Positions 1-8,815 of a stretch of DNA of 17,060 nt are shown here, one piece after another. This DNA is from Pseudomonadota bacterium (GTDB lineage: Bacteria > Pseudomonadota > Gammaproteobacteria > Burkholderiales > Burkholderiaceae_C). A model generated the notes under the pieces. The model was not told the DNA's origin. It was given only the letters and a program-made list of their open reading frames with translations, and did not search any database. The position numbers and the translations under genes were made by a program. Where the stretch lies: the NCBI GenBank assembly GCA_021798395.1, contig JAJZHS010000016.1, positions 1 to 17,060 on the forward strand, written 5' to 3'. How positions within the stretch are numbered: the first letter of the stretch is position 1; each line of letters begins with the position of its first letter.

Positions 1-126
1 GGTCCCCGAGGTCCCCGAGGTCCCCGAGGTCCCCGAGGTCCCCGAGGTCCCCGAGGTCCCCGAGGTCCCCGAGGTCCCCGAGGTCCCCGAGGTCCCCGAG
101 GTCCCCGAGGTCCCCGAGGTCCCTGA
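1..126 (+). repeat. Perfect 9-bp tandem repeat (GGTCCCCGA)n inside a coding region
   Basis: Thirteen identical copies of GGTCCCCGA fill 1-117, followed by a fourteenth copy with one change (GGTCCCTGA, 118-126). The array touches the left edge and may continue beyond it. In the frame of the DUF3426 gene it reads GTC CCC GAG, i.e. Val-Pro-Glu. The unit is a multiple of three, so copy-number change would alter protein length without shifting the frame. Confidence 0.97.
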
Positions 127-898
127 TTCGCCGGGGATCGCGCGGCACCCGCCGGACCCGCGCGCACCGGCGCCGGCCGAGCCCGGCGCCCCCGAAGTCC
201 ATGAACTGGCGGCCGCAGTCGCCGCGCTCGGTGCCGAATGGGCCGAGGCCGACGCGTCGGCTCCGGGCGAGCCGGCGATGGCGGAAGCGCCGTTCGACCT
301 GGGCGACGCGCTGCACTTCCAGTTCGAGGGCGGCGCGCCGACCGAGCCGCCGCGCTCCATGCTGCCTCCGGCGCGCGAGCCGGAATTCGTGCGCCGCGCG
401 CGCGCCGAGGAACGCTGGCAACGCCCGTGGGTGCGCGCCGCGCTGACCGCCGCACTGGCGCTGTGCGCCGCGCTCGGCGCGGTGCAGGCGGCGTGGACCT
501 GGCGCGACCCGATCGCGGCGCGCTGGAGCGCCAGCCGCAGTGCGCTCAGGCTGCTGTGCCGCGTCGCCGGATGCACGCTGCACGCGCCGCGCACGCTCGC
601 CGACCTGGTTCTGGAAACGTCGTCGATGGCGCCCGGCCCGGACGCCACGCTGCTGCTCGACGCGACCCTGCACAACCGGGGCGACTTGCCCATCGCGTAT
701 CCGGCGCTGGAACTCAGCCTCGACGATGAGCACGACCAGCTGCTGGTGCGCAAGGTCTTCGAGCCCGATCAGTACCTGGGCCCGGGAACGTCGCGCACCG
801 CGGGTCTGGCTGCCGGCGACGACGTCGAGGTCCGCTTGCGCCTGCGGCTGGCGCAGGGGCGCGCCAGCCGTTACCACCTCGACGCTTTCTACCCCTGA
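1..898 (+). CDS. DUF3426 family membrane protein with (Val-Pro-Glu)n linker, 5' end outside window
   Basis: The reading frame is open from position 2 to the TGA at 896-898 and enters from the left edge, so about 298 residues are visible and the true start is not. The first 40 or so visible residues are a perfect Val-Pro-Glu tripeptide repeat, followed by an Ala/Pro/Glu-rich stretch. A hydrophobic helix (Ala-Leu rich, about visible residues 145-164) comes next, then a C-terminal domain with the typical DUF3426 pattern: LHNRGDLPIAYP, LELSLDD and FEPDQYLGPG. Family members usually have an N-terminal MJ0042-type zinc ribbon, a Pro/acidic linker, one membrane helix and a periplasmic DUF3426 domain; the zinc ribbon would lie off the window. 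The molecular role is not known. In related genomes the gene often follows prmA, which cannot be checked here. The in-frame ATG at 278 is internal, not the start, because coding character continues upstream. Confidence 0.85.
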   Translation, partial: VPEVPEVPEVPEVPEVPEVPEVPEVPEVPEVPEVPEVPEVPDSPGIARHPPDPRAPAPAEPGAPEVHELAAAVAALGAEWAEADASAPGEPAMAEAPFDLGDALHFQFEGGAPTEPPRSMLPPAREPEFVRRARAEERWQRPWVRAALTAALALCAALGAVQAAWTWRDPIAARWSASRSALRLLCRVAGCTLHAPRTLADLVLETSSMAPGPDATLLLDATLHNRGDLPIAYPALELSLDDEHDQLLVRKVFEPDQYLGPGTSRTAGLAAGDDVEVRLRLRLAQGRASRYHLDAFYP

Positions 899-903
899 GG
901 AAA

Positions 904-933
904 GTCTGCCCCCAGGGCCGGGCTGCGCCCGGC
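904..933. repeat. 30-bp direct repeat, copy 1, with GC hairpin
   Basis: This 30-bp sequence, starting GTCTGCCCCCAGGGCCGGGC, recurs exactly at 986-1015. Its core is a hairpin: GGGCCGGGC (915-923), loop TGC, GCCCGGCCC (927-935). A second small hairpin (CCCCC, loop CGA, GGGGG, 937-949) follows at once. It lies in the convergent gap between the DUF3426 gene and nagZ. It resembles dispersed GC-rich intergenic palindromic elements of Burkholderiales, an impression that was not checked against a genome. Confidence 0.9.
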
Positions 934-950
934 CCGCCCCCCGAGGGGGT

Positions 951-983
951 CGAGTCAACTTGGGGCGGCCCTGCGTTGACTCG
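951..983. repeat. Perfect 9-bp inverted repeat between the two direct repeats
   Basis: CGAGTCAAC (951-959) and GTTGACTCG (975-983) are exact reverse complements separated by 15 bases. With the flanking GC hairpins it gives a run of stem-loops between two convergent genes. No T-run follows on either strand, so it is not a classical intrinsic terminator. It could still block exonucleases, help Rho-independent pausing, or be part of a repeated element. Confidence 0.8.
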
Positions 984-985
984 GT

Positions 986-1015
986 GTCTGCCCCCAGGGC
1001 CGGGCTGCGCCCGGC
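986..1015. repeat. 30-bp direct repeat, copy 2
   Basis: Exact second copy of the 904-933 sequence, 82 bp downstream of copy 1 start to start. It keeps most of the hairpin; the right arm ends in GCCCGGCG rather than GCCCGGCCC. It ends 23 bp before the nagZ stop codon, so it would sit in the 3' untranslated region of nagZ on the minus strand. Confidence 0.9.
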
Positions 1016-1038
1016 GCCCGGTGCGCGGTGCGCGCCGC

Positions 1039-2079
1039 TCAGATCAGGTCGTCGAGCGCGGCACGGTACGCGGCGTCGTGCATCAGCACGTCCCACTCGA
1101 GCGGCGGCGACTGCGCCAGCAGCGCGCGACGGCGCGACTCGCTGACCGCGCCGTCGCCGGTCCCCGGCATGGCGTGCAGGCGCCGCAGCACGCGGTCCAG
1201 CGCGATGCCGCCGTCGAGCGGGCTGAGGTTGCACAGCAAGGCCAGGTCGCAGCCGGCGTGCAGCGCGCGCTGCACGCGCTCGGCGTCGTCGGCGACCAGC
1301 GCGCGCGCGGCCTGCATGTTCAGATCGTCGCTGAAAATCGCTCCGGTGAAACCCAGTCGCTCGCGCAGTTCGTCGCGCAGCCACCGCGTGCTGAATCCTG
1401 CCGGCATCGCGTCGACGCGGCCATACACCACGTGTGCCGGCATCACGGCGCGCAAGGTGTGGCGCAGCCAGCCGTAAGGCGCCGCGTCGGCTTCGCGCAG
1501 CGCGCGCAGGCCCCGCGCGTCGCGCGGCGCGGCGACATGCGAATCGGCCAGCGCCCAGCCGTGCCCCGGAAAATGTTTGGCGCAGTGCGCCAGCCCGGCG
1601 CCTTGCATACCGCCGATCAGCGCCTGCGCGAGCAGCGCCACGACACGCGCGTCGGCGTGCAGCGCGCGCGCTCCGATGACCTGCGAACGGCCCCAGTCCA
1701 GATCGAGCACCGGGGCGAAGCTCAGGTCGATGCCGCAGGCGCGCAGTTCGGCGCCGAGCACGAAGCCGCAGGCCGCGGCGCATTGCACCGCGCGCATGGC
1801 GTCGCGCTGCCAGAGCCGCCCCAGCGCGGCCATCGGCGGCAGCGGCGTGAAGCCGTCGCTGCGAAAGCGCTGCACCCGTCCGCCCTCGTGGTCGACCGTG
1901 ATCAACAGGTCGGCGCGCAGCGCCTTCAGCGACCCGCACAGCGCGATGAGCTGGGCGCGCGACGCGAAATTGCGCGCGAACAGTACGACGCCGCCGACCA
2001 GAGGATCGCGCAGGCGCCGGCGATCGTGCGGCTGCAGTTCGGTACCGGCCACATCGATGATCAGCGGCGCGTGCTGCAC
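1039..2079 (-). CDS. nagZ: Beta-N-acetylhexosaminidase NagZ
   Basis: Cytoplasmic glycoside hydrolase of family 3 that removes N-acetylglucosamine from 1,6-anhydro-muropeptides during peptidoglycan recycling. Predicted 346 residues, close to the usual ~340. Visible landmarks are the N-terminus LIIDVAGTEL (compare LDVEGYEL in E. coli), DPLVGGVVLFARN, TVDHEGGRVQRF, the family signature KHFPGHG (168-174) with the catalytic-loop His181, and FSDDLNM with the predicted nucleophile Asp251. I chose the GTG at 2079 because it places the conserved N-terminus correctly and has GGAGG a few bases upstream; the frame stays open further upstream but that stretch antisense-shadows acpS coding. The start overlaps the acpS stop by 19 nt, which suggests translational coupling. 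It is the last gene of the minus-strand run. Confidence 0.95.
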   Translation of the reverse strand: MQHAPLIIDVAGTELQPHDRRRLRDPLVGGVVLFARNFASRAQLIALCGSLKALRADLLITVDHEGGRVQRFRSDGFTPLPPMAALGRLWQRDAMRAVQCAAACGFVLGAELRACGIDLSFAPVLDLDWGRSQVIGARALHADARVVALLAQALIGGMQGAGLAHCAKHFPGHGWALADSHVAAPRDARGLRALREADAAPYGWLRHTLRAVMPAHVVYGRVDAMPAGFSTRWLRDELRERLGFTGAIFSDDLNMQAARALVADDAERVQRALHAGCDLALLCNLSPLDGGIALDRVLRRLHAMPGTGDGAVSESRRRALLAQSPPLEWDVLMHDAAYRAALDDLI

Positions 2080-2516
2080 GCTCCCTCCACGACGATCTCG
2101 GCCACCGCGAACGCCAGCGCGTGACCGCGCTCGTCGCTCAGCGACACATGCAGGCGCAGCCCGCGCTCGGCGCACCAATCGGCCAGTGCGGCGTGCAGCC
2201 GCGGCACCGGCCGCCCGTCTCCGGCGTTGACGATCTCGCAGTTGCGCCAAGTCATCGGCATGCGCAGGCCCAGGCCCAGGGCCTTGGCGCAGGCCTCCTT
2301 GGCCGCGAACCGGGTGGCCAGGTACAGATGGCCGCGCGCCTCCGAGCGGGCCAGGCGCTGCGCGAACACCGCGCGTTCGGCCGGGCCCAGGATGCGTTCG
2401 GCGAAGCGCGGCCCGTGCCGATTCCAGGCCTGCACCACGCGCGCGACCTCGCACAGATCGGTGCCGACTCCCCACAACGCCGAGCGCGGCGCCGCCGGTG
2501 CGTCATCGGCGTGCAT
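2061..2516 (-). CDS. acpS: Holo-[acyl-carrier-protein] synthase AcpS
   Basis: Transfers the 4'-phosphopantetheine arm of coenzyme A to the conserved serine of apo-ACP (the acpP product, also in this window). Predicted 151 residues. The signature WGVGTDLCEVARV carries the Mg-binding Asp20, and TRFAAKEACAKALG carries the second Mg ligand Glu74, as in group-I phosphopantetheinyl transferases. The C-terminus VSLSDERGHALAFAVAE matches the family. The chosen ATG at 2516 leaves about 15 extra residues before the conserved Gly-Thr-Asp segment, compared with most AcpS; a later non-ATG start is possible. The start overlaps the end of pdxJ by 14 nt and the stop overlaps nagZ by 19 nt, so the three are probably co-translated. 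Confidence 0.95.
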   Translation of the reverse strand: MHADDAPAAPRSALWGVGTDLCEVARVVQAWNRHGPRFAERILGPAERAVFAQRLARSEARGHLYLATRFAAKEACAKALGLGLRMPMTWRNCEIVNAGDGRPVPRLHAALADWCAERGLRLHVSLSDERGHALAFAVAEIVVEGACSTRR

Positions 2517-3270
2517 CGGCGCGGACGATCGCGGCCTTGAAATCGCGCACCGCCTGTTCCATGCCGACGCTGAGCGCGTGGCCGACCAGCGCGTGGCCGA
2601 TGTGCAACTCGTCGATCCCCGGCAGCACCGCGATCGCGCCGGTGCTGAGCAGGCCCAGCCCGTGTCCGGCGTTGGTGCGCAGCCCGCGCGCGTGCGCGTG
2701 CGCGGCCGCGTCGCGCAGGCGGCGCAGTTCGACCGCCGCGACGGCGTCGTCGGCGGCGTCGAACGCGTTGGCATAAGCGCCGGTGTGCAGTTCGACGCAG
2801 GGCGCGCCGGTGCGCGCGGCGGCCTCGATCTGGCGCTCCGAAGGTTCGATGAACAGCGATACCCGGCAGCCGGCAGCGGCCAGCCGGGCGCAGGCCGCGC
2901 GCACCCGTTCCAGGTGTCCGGCGACGTCGAGGCCGCCTTCGGTGGTCAGCTCCTGGCGCCGCTCGGGAACCAGGCAGACCATCTGCGGCCGCACCCGCTC
3001 GATGCACGCGAGCATCTCGTCGGTCACCGCCGCCTCGAAATTCAGCGGCGCGGCGACCTGCGCGCGCAAGCGCTCGACGTCGGCGTCGCGGATGTGGCGC
3101 CGGTCCTCGCGCAGGTGAAAGGTGATGATGTCGGCACCGCCGCGCAGCGCCGCCAGCGCCGCGTCGAGCGGGTCGGGGAAGCTGCCGCCGCGCGCATTGC
3201 GCAGCGTCGCGACATGGTCGATGTTGACTCCGAGCAGCGGGGGCCTGGCCGGCGAGGCGAATGGATTCAT
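2503..3270 (-). CDS. pdxJ: Pyridoxine 5'-phosphate synthase PdxJ
   Basis: Condenses 1-deoxyxylulose 5-phosphate with 3-amino-2-oxopropyl phosphate to form pyridoxine 5'-phosphate, the last ring-forming step of the DXP-dependent vitamin B6 pathway. Predicted 255 residues in a TIM-barrel family of about 240-260. Conserved blocks are plain: GVNIDHVATLRNAR, FHLREDRRHI, LNFEAAVTDEM, MVCLVPERR, LTTEGGLDV, SLFIEPS, VELHTGAYA, TNAGHGL and ELHIGHALVGHAL. A GTG lies one codon upstream at 3273, but the ATG at 3270 is preferred because it forms a TGATG junction with the recO stop (one shared base). The recO-pdxJ-acpS order is common in Proteobacteria. Confidence 0.96.
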   Translation of the reverse strand: MNPFASPARPPLLGVNIDHVATLRNARGGSFPDPLDAALAALRGGADIITFHLREDRRHIRDADVERLRAQVAAPLNFEAAVTDEMLACIERVRPQMVCLVPERRQELTTEGGLDVAGHLERVRAACARLAAAGCRVSLFIEPSERQIEAAARTGAPCVELHTGAYANAFDAADDAVAAVELRRLRDAAAHAHARGLRTNAGHGLGLLSTGAIAVLPGIDELHIGHALVGHALSVGMEQAVRDFKAAIVRADARR

Positions 3271-4016
3271 CACAATTGGTGCAGGTCGATCAGCAACTGG
3301 CGCGTGCGCAGCGGCGGATCGCCCAGATGATAGTCAAGCATTTCGCGCATCAGCGTCTTGGCCGCGCGCGCGGCGCCCGGCACGTCCCAGTCGCCGGCTT
3401 CGATGGCCAGCAGCTGCGCGCCGCTCGGCAGCGCCTCGCCCGCTGCGCGCAGCACACCGTGCTCGGGGTCGACACGGTACGTGGCATCGGCGCGCAGCGG
3501 CGCGCCGCCCGGACTTTCGCGGTCGAGCGCGGGCAGGTGGCCCAGTTCGCGCAGCAGCGCCAGTTCGAACGCGCGCAGCGGCGGCTCGATGGCGTCGACC
3601 CCGTCGCCGAGCTGGAGCAAGGTCGCGTGGTAGACGTCGAACACGCGCTCGTGCGCGTCCTCGCGCGCCAGCAACCGCAGCAGCAGCTCGTTGAAGTAGA
3701 AGCCGCACAGCAGCGCATGGCCGGCCAGCGGCGCGACGCCGCCGCTCCACTCCGCGCGCGTCAGCGTGCGCACTTCGCCGCGCCCGCTCCACGCCACGCG
3801 CAGCGGCTGAAGGCCGAGCAGGACCGAACGCAATGGCGAATGCGGGCGCTTGGCGCCCTTGGCGACCAGCGCGACCCTGCCGTGGTGGCGGCTGAACAGT
3901 TCGAGCACCAGGCTGGTTTCGCGCCAGGCGTGGCTGTGCAGCACGTACGCGGGCTCGTCGTGCACGCGCTCGATGCGCCCGGCGGCCGCGGCGCGCGTCG
4001 CAACGCGACCGGACAT
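3270..4016 (-). CDS. recO: DNA repair protein RecO
   Basis: RecO works with RecR to load RecA on SSB-coated single-stranded DNA in recombinational gap repair. Predicted 248 residues. The N-terminal OB-fold segment is recognisable (AYVLHSHAWRETSLVLELFS, then GRVALVAKGAKRPHSPLR), followed by a helical part with LLCGFYFNELLLRLLAREDA and a Phe/Glu-rich helix ELALLRELGH. There is no four-cysteine zinc finger, as in enterobacterial RecO. The ATG at 4016 lies 6 bases past the era stop. Identification rests on the N-terminal pattern and on the rnc-era-recO-pdxJ context, both of which are strong. Confidence 0.94.
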   Translation of the reverse strand: MSGRVATRAAAAGRIERVHDEPAYVLHSHAWRETSLVLELFSRHHGRVALVAKGAKRPHSPLRSVLLGLQPLRVAWSGRGEVRTLTRAEWSGGVAPLAGHALLCGFYFNELLLRLLAREDAHERVFDVYHATLLQLGDGVDAIEPPLRAFELALLRELGHLPALDRESPGGAPLRADATYRVDPEHGVLRAAGEALPSGAQLLAIEAGDWDVPGAARAAKTLMREMLDYHLGDPPLRTRQLLIDLHQL

Positions 4017-4022
4017 GCCGCT

Positions 4023-4915
<893 letters not shown>

Positions 4916-4919
<4 letters not shown>

Positions 4920-5614
4920 GGCTGCCACCCTGCGCCGGCCGCGAGCTGCTCGATCATCGCCTGCGCCGCCTGCTGCTCGGCCGCGCGGCGGCTCGGCCCG
5001 TGTCCGGCGCTGCACAGCCCCAGTTCGGCCACCGCGCACTGCACGTCGAACTCCTGCGCGTGCGCCGGGCCGCGGGTGGCGACCACCGAGTACGCCGGAA
5101 CCTTCAGCCGGCGCGCCTGCAGCAGTTCCTGCAGCCGCGTTTTCGCGTCCTTCGCGCTGGCACGCAAGTCGACCGCGCGCAGGCGCTGCGCATACAGCCG
5201 CGCGACCAGAGCGCTGGCGGCGTCGAAGCCGCCGTCGACGAAAACCGCTCCGAGCACCGCCTCGAGCGCGTCGGCCACGATCGACGCGCGTTGCGCGCCC
5301 CCGCTGCGCAATTCGCCCTCGCCCAGCGCGATGCACGCGCCGAGGTCGAGCCCTGCGCCCAGATCGGCCAGCGTGGCCTCGCGCACCAGGGTCGCGCGCC
5401 AGTATGACAGCCGCCCCTCACTGGCCGGCGGCTGGGCGTACAGCAGCGCCGCCACCGCCAGGTTCAGAACCGAGTCGCCGAGAAACTCCAGGCGCTCGTT
5501 GTTGGTCGCGCCGAAACTGCGATGGGTCAGCGCCTGACGCAACAGCTCCGGGTCGCGGAACGTGTAGCCCAGCCGCGACTGCAGCGCGGCCAGTCGCTGC
5601 GGGTCGGCGCTCAA
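4916..5614 (-). CDS. rnc: Ribonuclease III
   Basis: Double-strand-specific endoribonuclease that processes rRNA precursors and structured mRNAs. Predicted 232 residues (E. coli 226). The RNase III signature NERLEFLGDSVL (39-50) carries the metal ligands Glu40, Glu43 and Asp47; the second acidic pair is in DALEAVLGAVF (Asp115, Glu118). A C-terminal dsRNA-binding domain starts near residue 156 (DAKTRLQELLQ) and ends with SRRAAEQQAAQAM. No ATG or GTG fits the conserved N-terminus. The best start is the TTG at 5614, which overlaps the DUF4845 stop by 3 nt, so translation probably depends on coupling. No convincing Shine-Dalgarno was seen. The rare start codon would keep synthesis low. Confidence 0.94.
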
Positions 5615-5970
5615 TGCGAGTGGCCCGCGAATTTCAGCTCCAGGTACGCTGGGCCGAACAGGTGGATTTCCTTCGTATACGCATAAGCCACGACGATGCG
5701 CCCGTCGGACTTCGTGATCGTCAGGTCCTTGCCTGCGATGCTGTTGATGTAGTCCACCCCGGCCAGCTTGTCGAAAGCGTTGCGGATCGCCGGCACCGTG
5801 TCGCCGGCGTGCGCGGCCTTGTCCACCGCGTGCTGCACGGCGAACGACTCCTGCACCGCCGGAACGGCCTGCATGCCGATGATGAGGAGAAACGCGATGA
5901 TCGCGCCCCAGAACAGCAGGCCGATCAAGGTGATGCCCCGCTGGGGCCGCTCGTTGCATGGTGCGTTCAT
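5611..5970 (-). CDS. DUF4845 family small membrane protein with prepilin-like N-terminus
   Basis: Predicted 119 residues. A short basic leader (MNAPCNERPQRG) is followed by one hydrophobic helix, about residues 13-33 (ITLIGLLFWGAIIAFLLI). A soluble, probably extracytoplasmic domain follows, with FDKLAGVDYINSIAGKDLTI and DGRIVVAYAYTKEIHLFGP. Small proteins of this type (DUF4845) often sit between lepB and rnc in beta- and gammaproteobacteria; their function is unknown. The Arg-Gly-Ile-Thr-Leu-Ile junction resembles a type IV prepilin cleavage site, but the usual +5 Glu is Gly here. The ATG at 5970 is 29 bases past the lepB stop. The family call is from position and N-terminal pattern. Confidence 0.85.
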   Translation of the reverse strand: MNAPCNERPQRGITLIGLLFWGAIIAFLLIIGMQAVPAVQESFAVQHAVDKAAHAGDTVPAIRNAFDKLAGVDYINSIAGKDLTITKSDGRIVVAYAYTKEIHLFGPAYLELKFAGHSH

Positions 5971-5999
5971 CGATTCCACTCCCTGCCTGAGAAGGTGGC

Positions 6000-6920
6000 T
6001 CAATGGATCAGTCCGATATTGCTCGGTGCGGTGAAATTCATCCAGACGACGAAAGCCGGGCCGGCGATGTTGCGCGCGGGCACGAATCCCCAGTAGCGCG
6101 AATCGAGGGAATTGTCGCGGTTGTCGCCCATGACGAAATACTCCCCAGGCGGAACCTTGCAGACGAATCCCAGCGCGTCGTAGGTGCAGCGGTCGCGGCC
6201 GGGGAAATTCTCCGGGCCGCCGATCACGTACGGCGGCGACTGCGGATTGATCAGGATCGCGTGCACGTGGCTGCCGAGCGTTTCGAGGTAGCGTTTGTAG
6301 TAGACCATCGAATTCGGATCGAACCATTCGCCGTCGGGCCTCTCGGGCACGGCCACGCCGTTGATGACCAGATGCTTGTTCTCGTACGACACGGTGTCGC
6401 CGGGCAGGCCCACGATGCGCTTGATGTAGTCGATCGACGGATCCTTCGGCAGCCGGAACACGATCACGTCGCCGCGCTGCGGCGCACGCCCGGCGGTCAG
6501 CCGGGTATACAGCAGGGGCAGCCGAACGCCGTAGGCGAACTTGTTGACCAGGATCAGGTCGCCGGGAACCAGGGTCGATTCCATCGAGCCGGACGGAATC
6601 TTGAACGGCTCGGCGACGAACGAGCGCAGCGCGAACACCACGGCGATGACCGGGAACAGCCCGGCGGTCCATTCCAGCCACCAGGGCTGGCGCGCGAGCG
6701 CGTCGCCGGCGGCGGCGATGCGCTCGTCGCTGAGCGTCGGATCGGGCGCGATGCCCTGGCGGGCGAGCTCGTCGCGCCGCGCGCGCAGCGCGGCCTGCGC
6801 GGCATGCGCGGCCTGCACCCGCCGCGGCTTGAACACCAGGCGCTCGGCGACCCAGAACAGCGCGGTGACGACGAGCAGGACGAACAGCAGGAACGTGAAA
6901 TTGACCGCGGGAGCTTCCAT
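6000..6920 (-). CDS. lepB: Signal peptidase I LepB
   Basis: Inner-membrane serine protease that removes signal peptides from Sec- and Tat-exported proteins. Predicted 306 residues. Two membrane segments are visible: about residues 8-30 (FTFLLFVLLVVTALFWVAE) and about 85-104. Catalytic Ser112 is in the box-B motif IPSGSMEST, and the general base Lys167 is in DYIKRIVGLPGD. Box E is GDNRDNSLDSRYWG. The cytoplasmic loop between the helices is Arg/Ala-rich. The ATG at 6920 is 7 bases past the lepA stop, with GAGGA upstream inside the end of lepA, so lepA and lepB are almost certainly one transcript, as in E. coli. Confidence 0.97.
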   Translation of the reverse strand: MEAPAVNFTFLLFVLLVVTALFWVAERLVFKPRRVQAAHAAQAALRARRDELARQGIAPDPTLSDERIAAAGDALARQPWWLEWTAGLFPVIAVVFALRSFVAEPFKIPSGSMESTLVPGDLILVNKFAYGVRLPLLYTRLTAGRAPQRGDVIVFRLPKDPSIDYIKRIVGLPGDTVSYENKHLVINGVAVPERPDGEWFDPNSMVYYKRYLETLGSHVHAILINPQSPPYVIGGPENFPGRDRCTYDALGFVCKVPPGEYFVMGDNRDNSLDSRYWGFVPARNIAGPAFVVWMNFTAPSNIGLIH

Positions 6921-6927
6921 GGGAGAT

Positions 6928-8718
<1,791 letters not shown>

Positions 8719-8746
8719 GCGCTGGGTCGACCGCTCGTGTGCGGAC

Positions 8747-8777
8747 AAAAAAAAGGCGCGTCGTTCGAGTCGCGCCT
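8747..8777 (-). terminator. Intrinsic terminator downstream of mucD
   Basis: Read on the minus strand, AGGCGCG (8777-8771) and CGCGCCT (8760-8754) form a 7-bp stem with a 10-base loop, followed directly by a run of eight T (8754-8747; the first T is also the last stem base). This is a standard Rho-independent terminator, 38 bases past the mucD stop and 28 bases before the lepA ATG. It should end much of the rpoE-rseA-mucD transcription before lepA. Confidence 0.85.
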
Positions 8778-8815
8778 ACCAACAAGAAGGTTTATGGCAA
8801 CTGCTTGTCGGACCG

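Noticed and set aside
1..126. Possible CRISPR array
   Set aside because: The 9-bp units are directly contiguous with no spacers and are translated in frame as Val-Pro-Glu.
8719..8748. Upstream TTG start for lepA adding ten residues
   Set aside because: The TTG lies in the terminator T-run and the extra residues do not match the LepA N-terminus; the ATG at 8718 does.
8755..8782. Possible tRNA 3' end or attachment-site remnant (TTCGAGT followed by ACCA on the + strand)
   Set aside because: The bases flanking the TTCGAGT do not form a five-pair T-stem beyond two pairs; the sequence is better explained as the terminator hairpin read on the minus strand. No integrase or other tRNA part is near.
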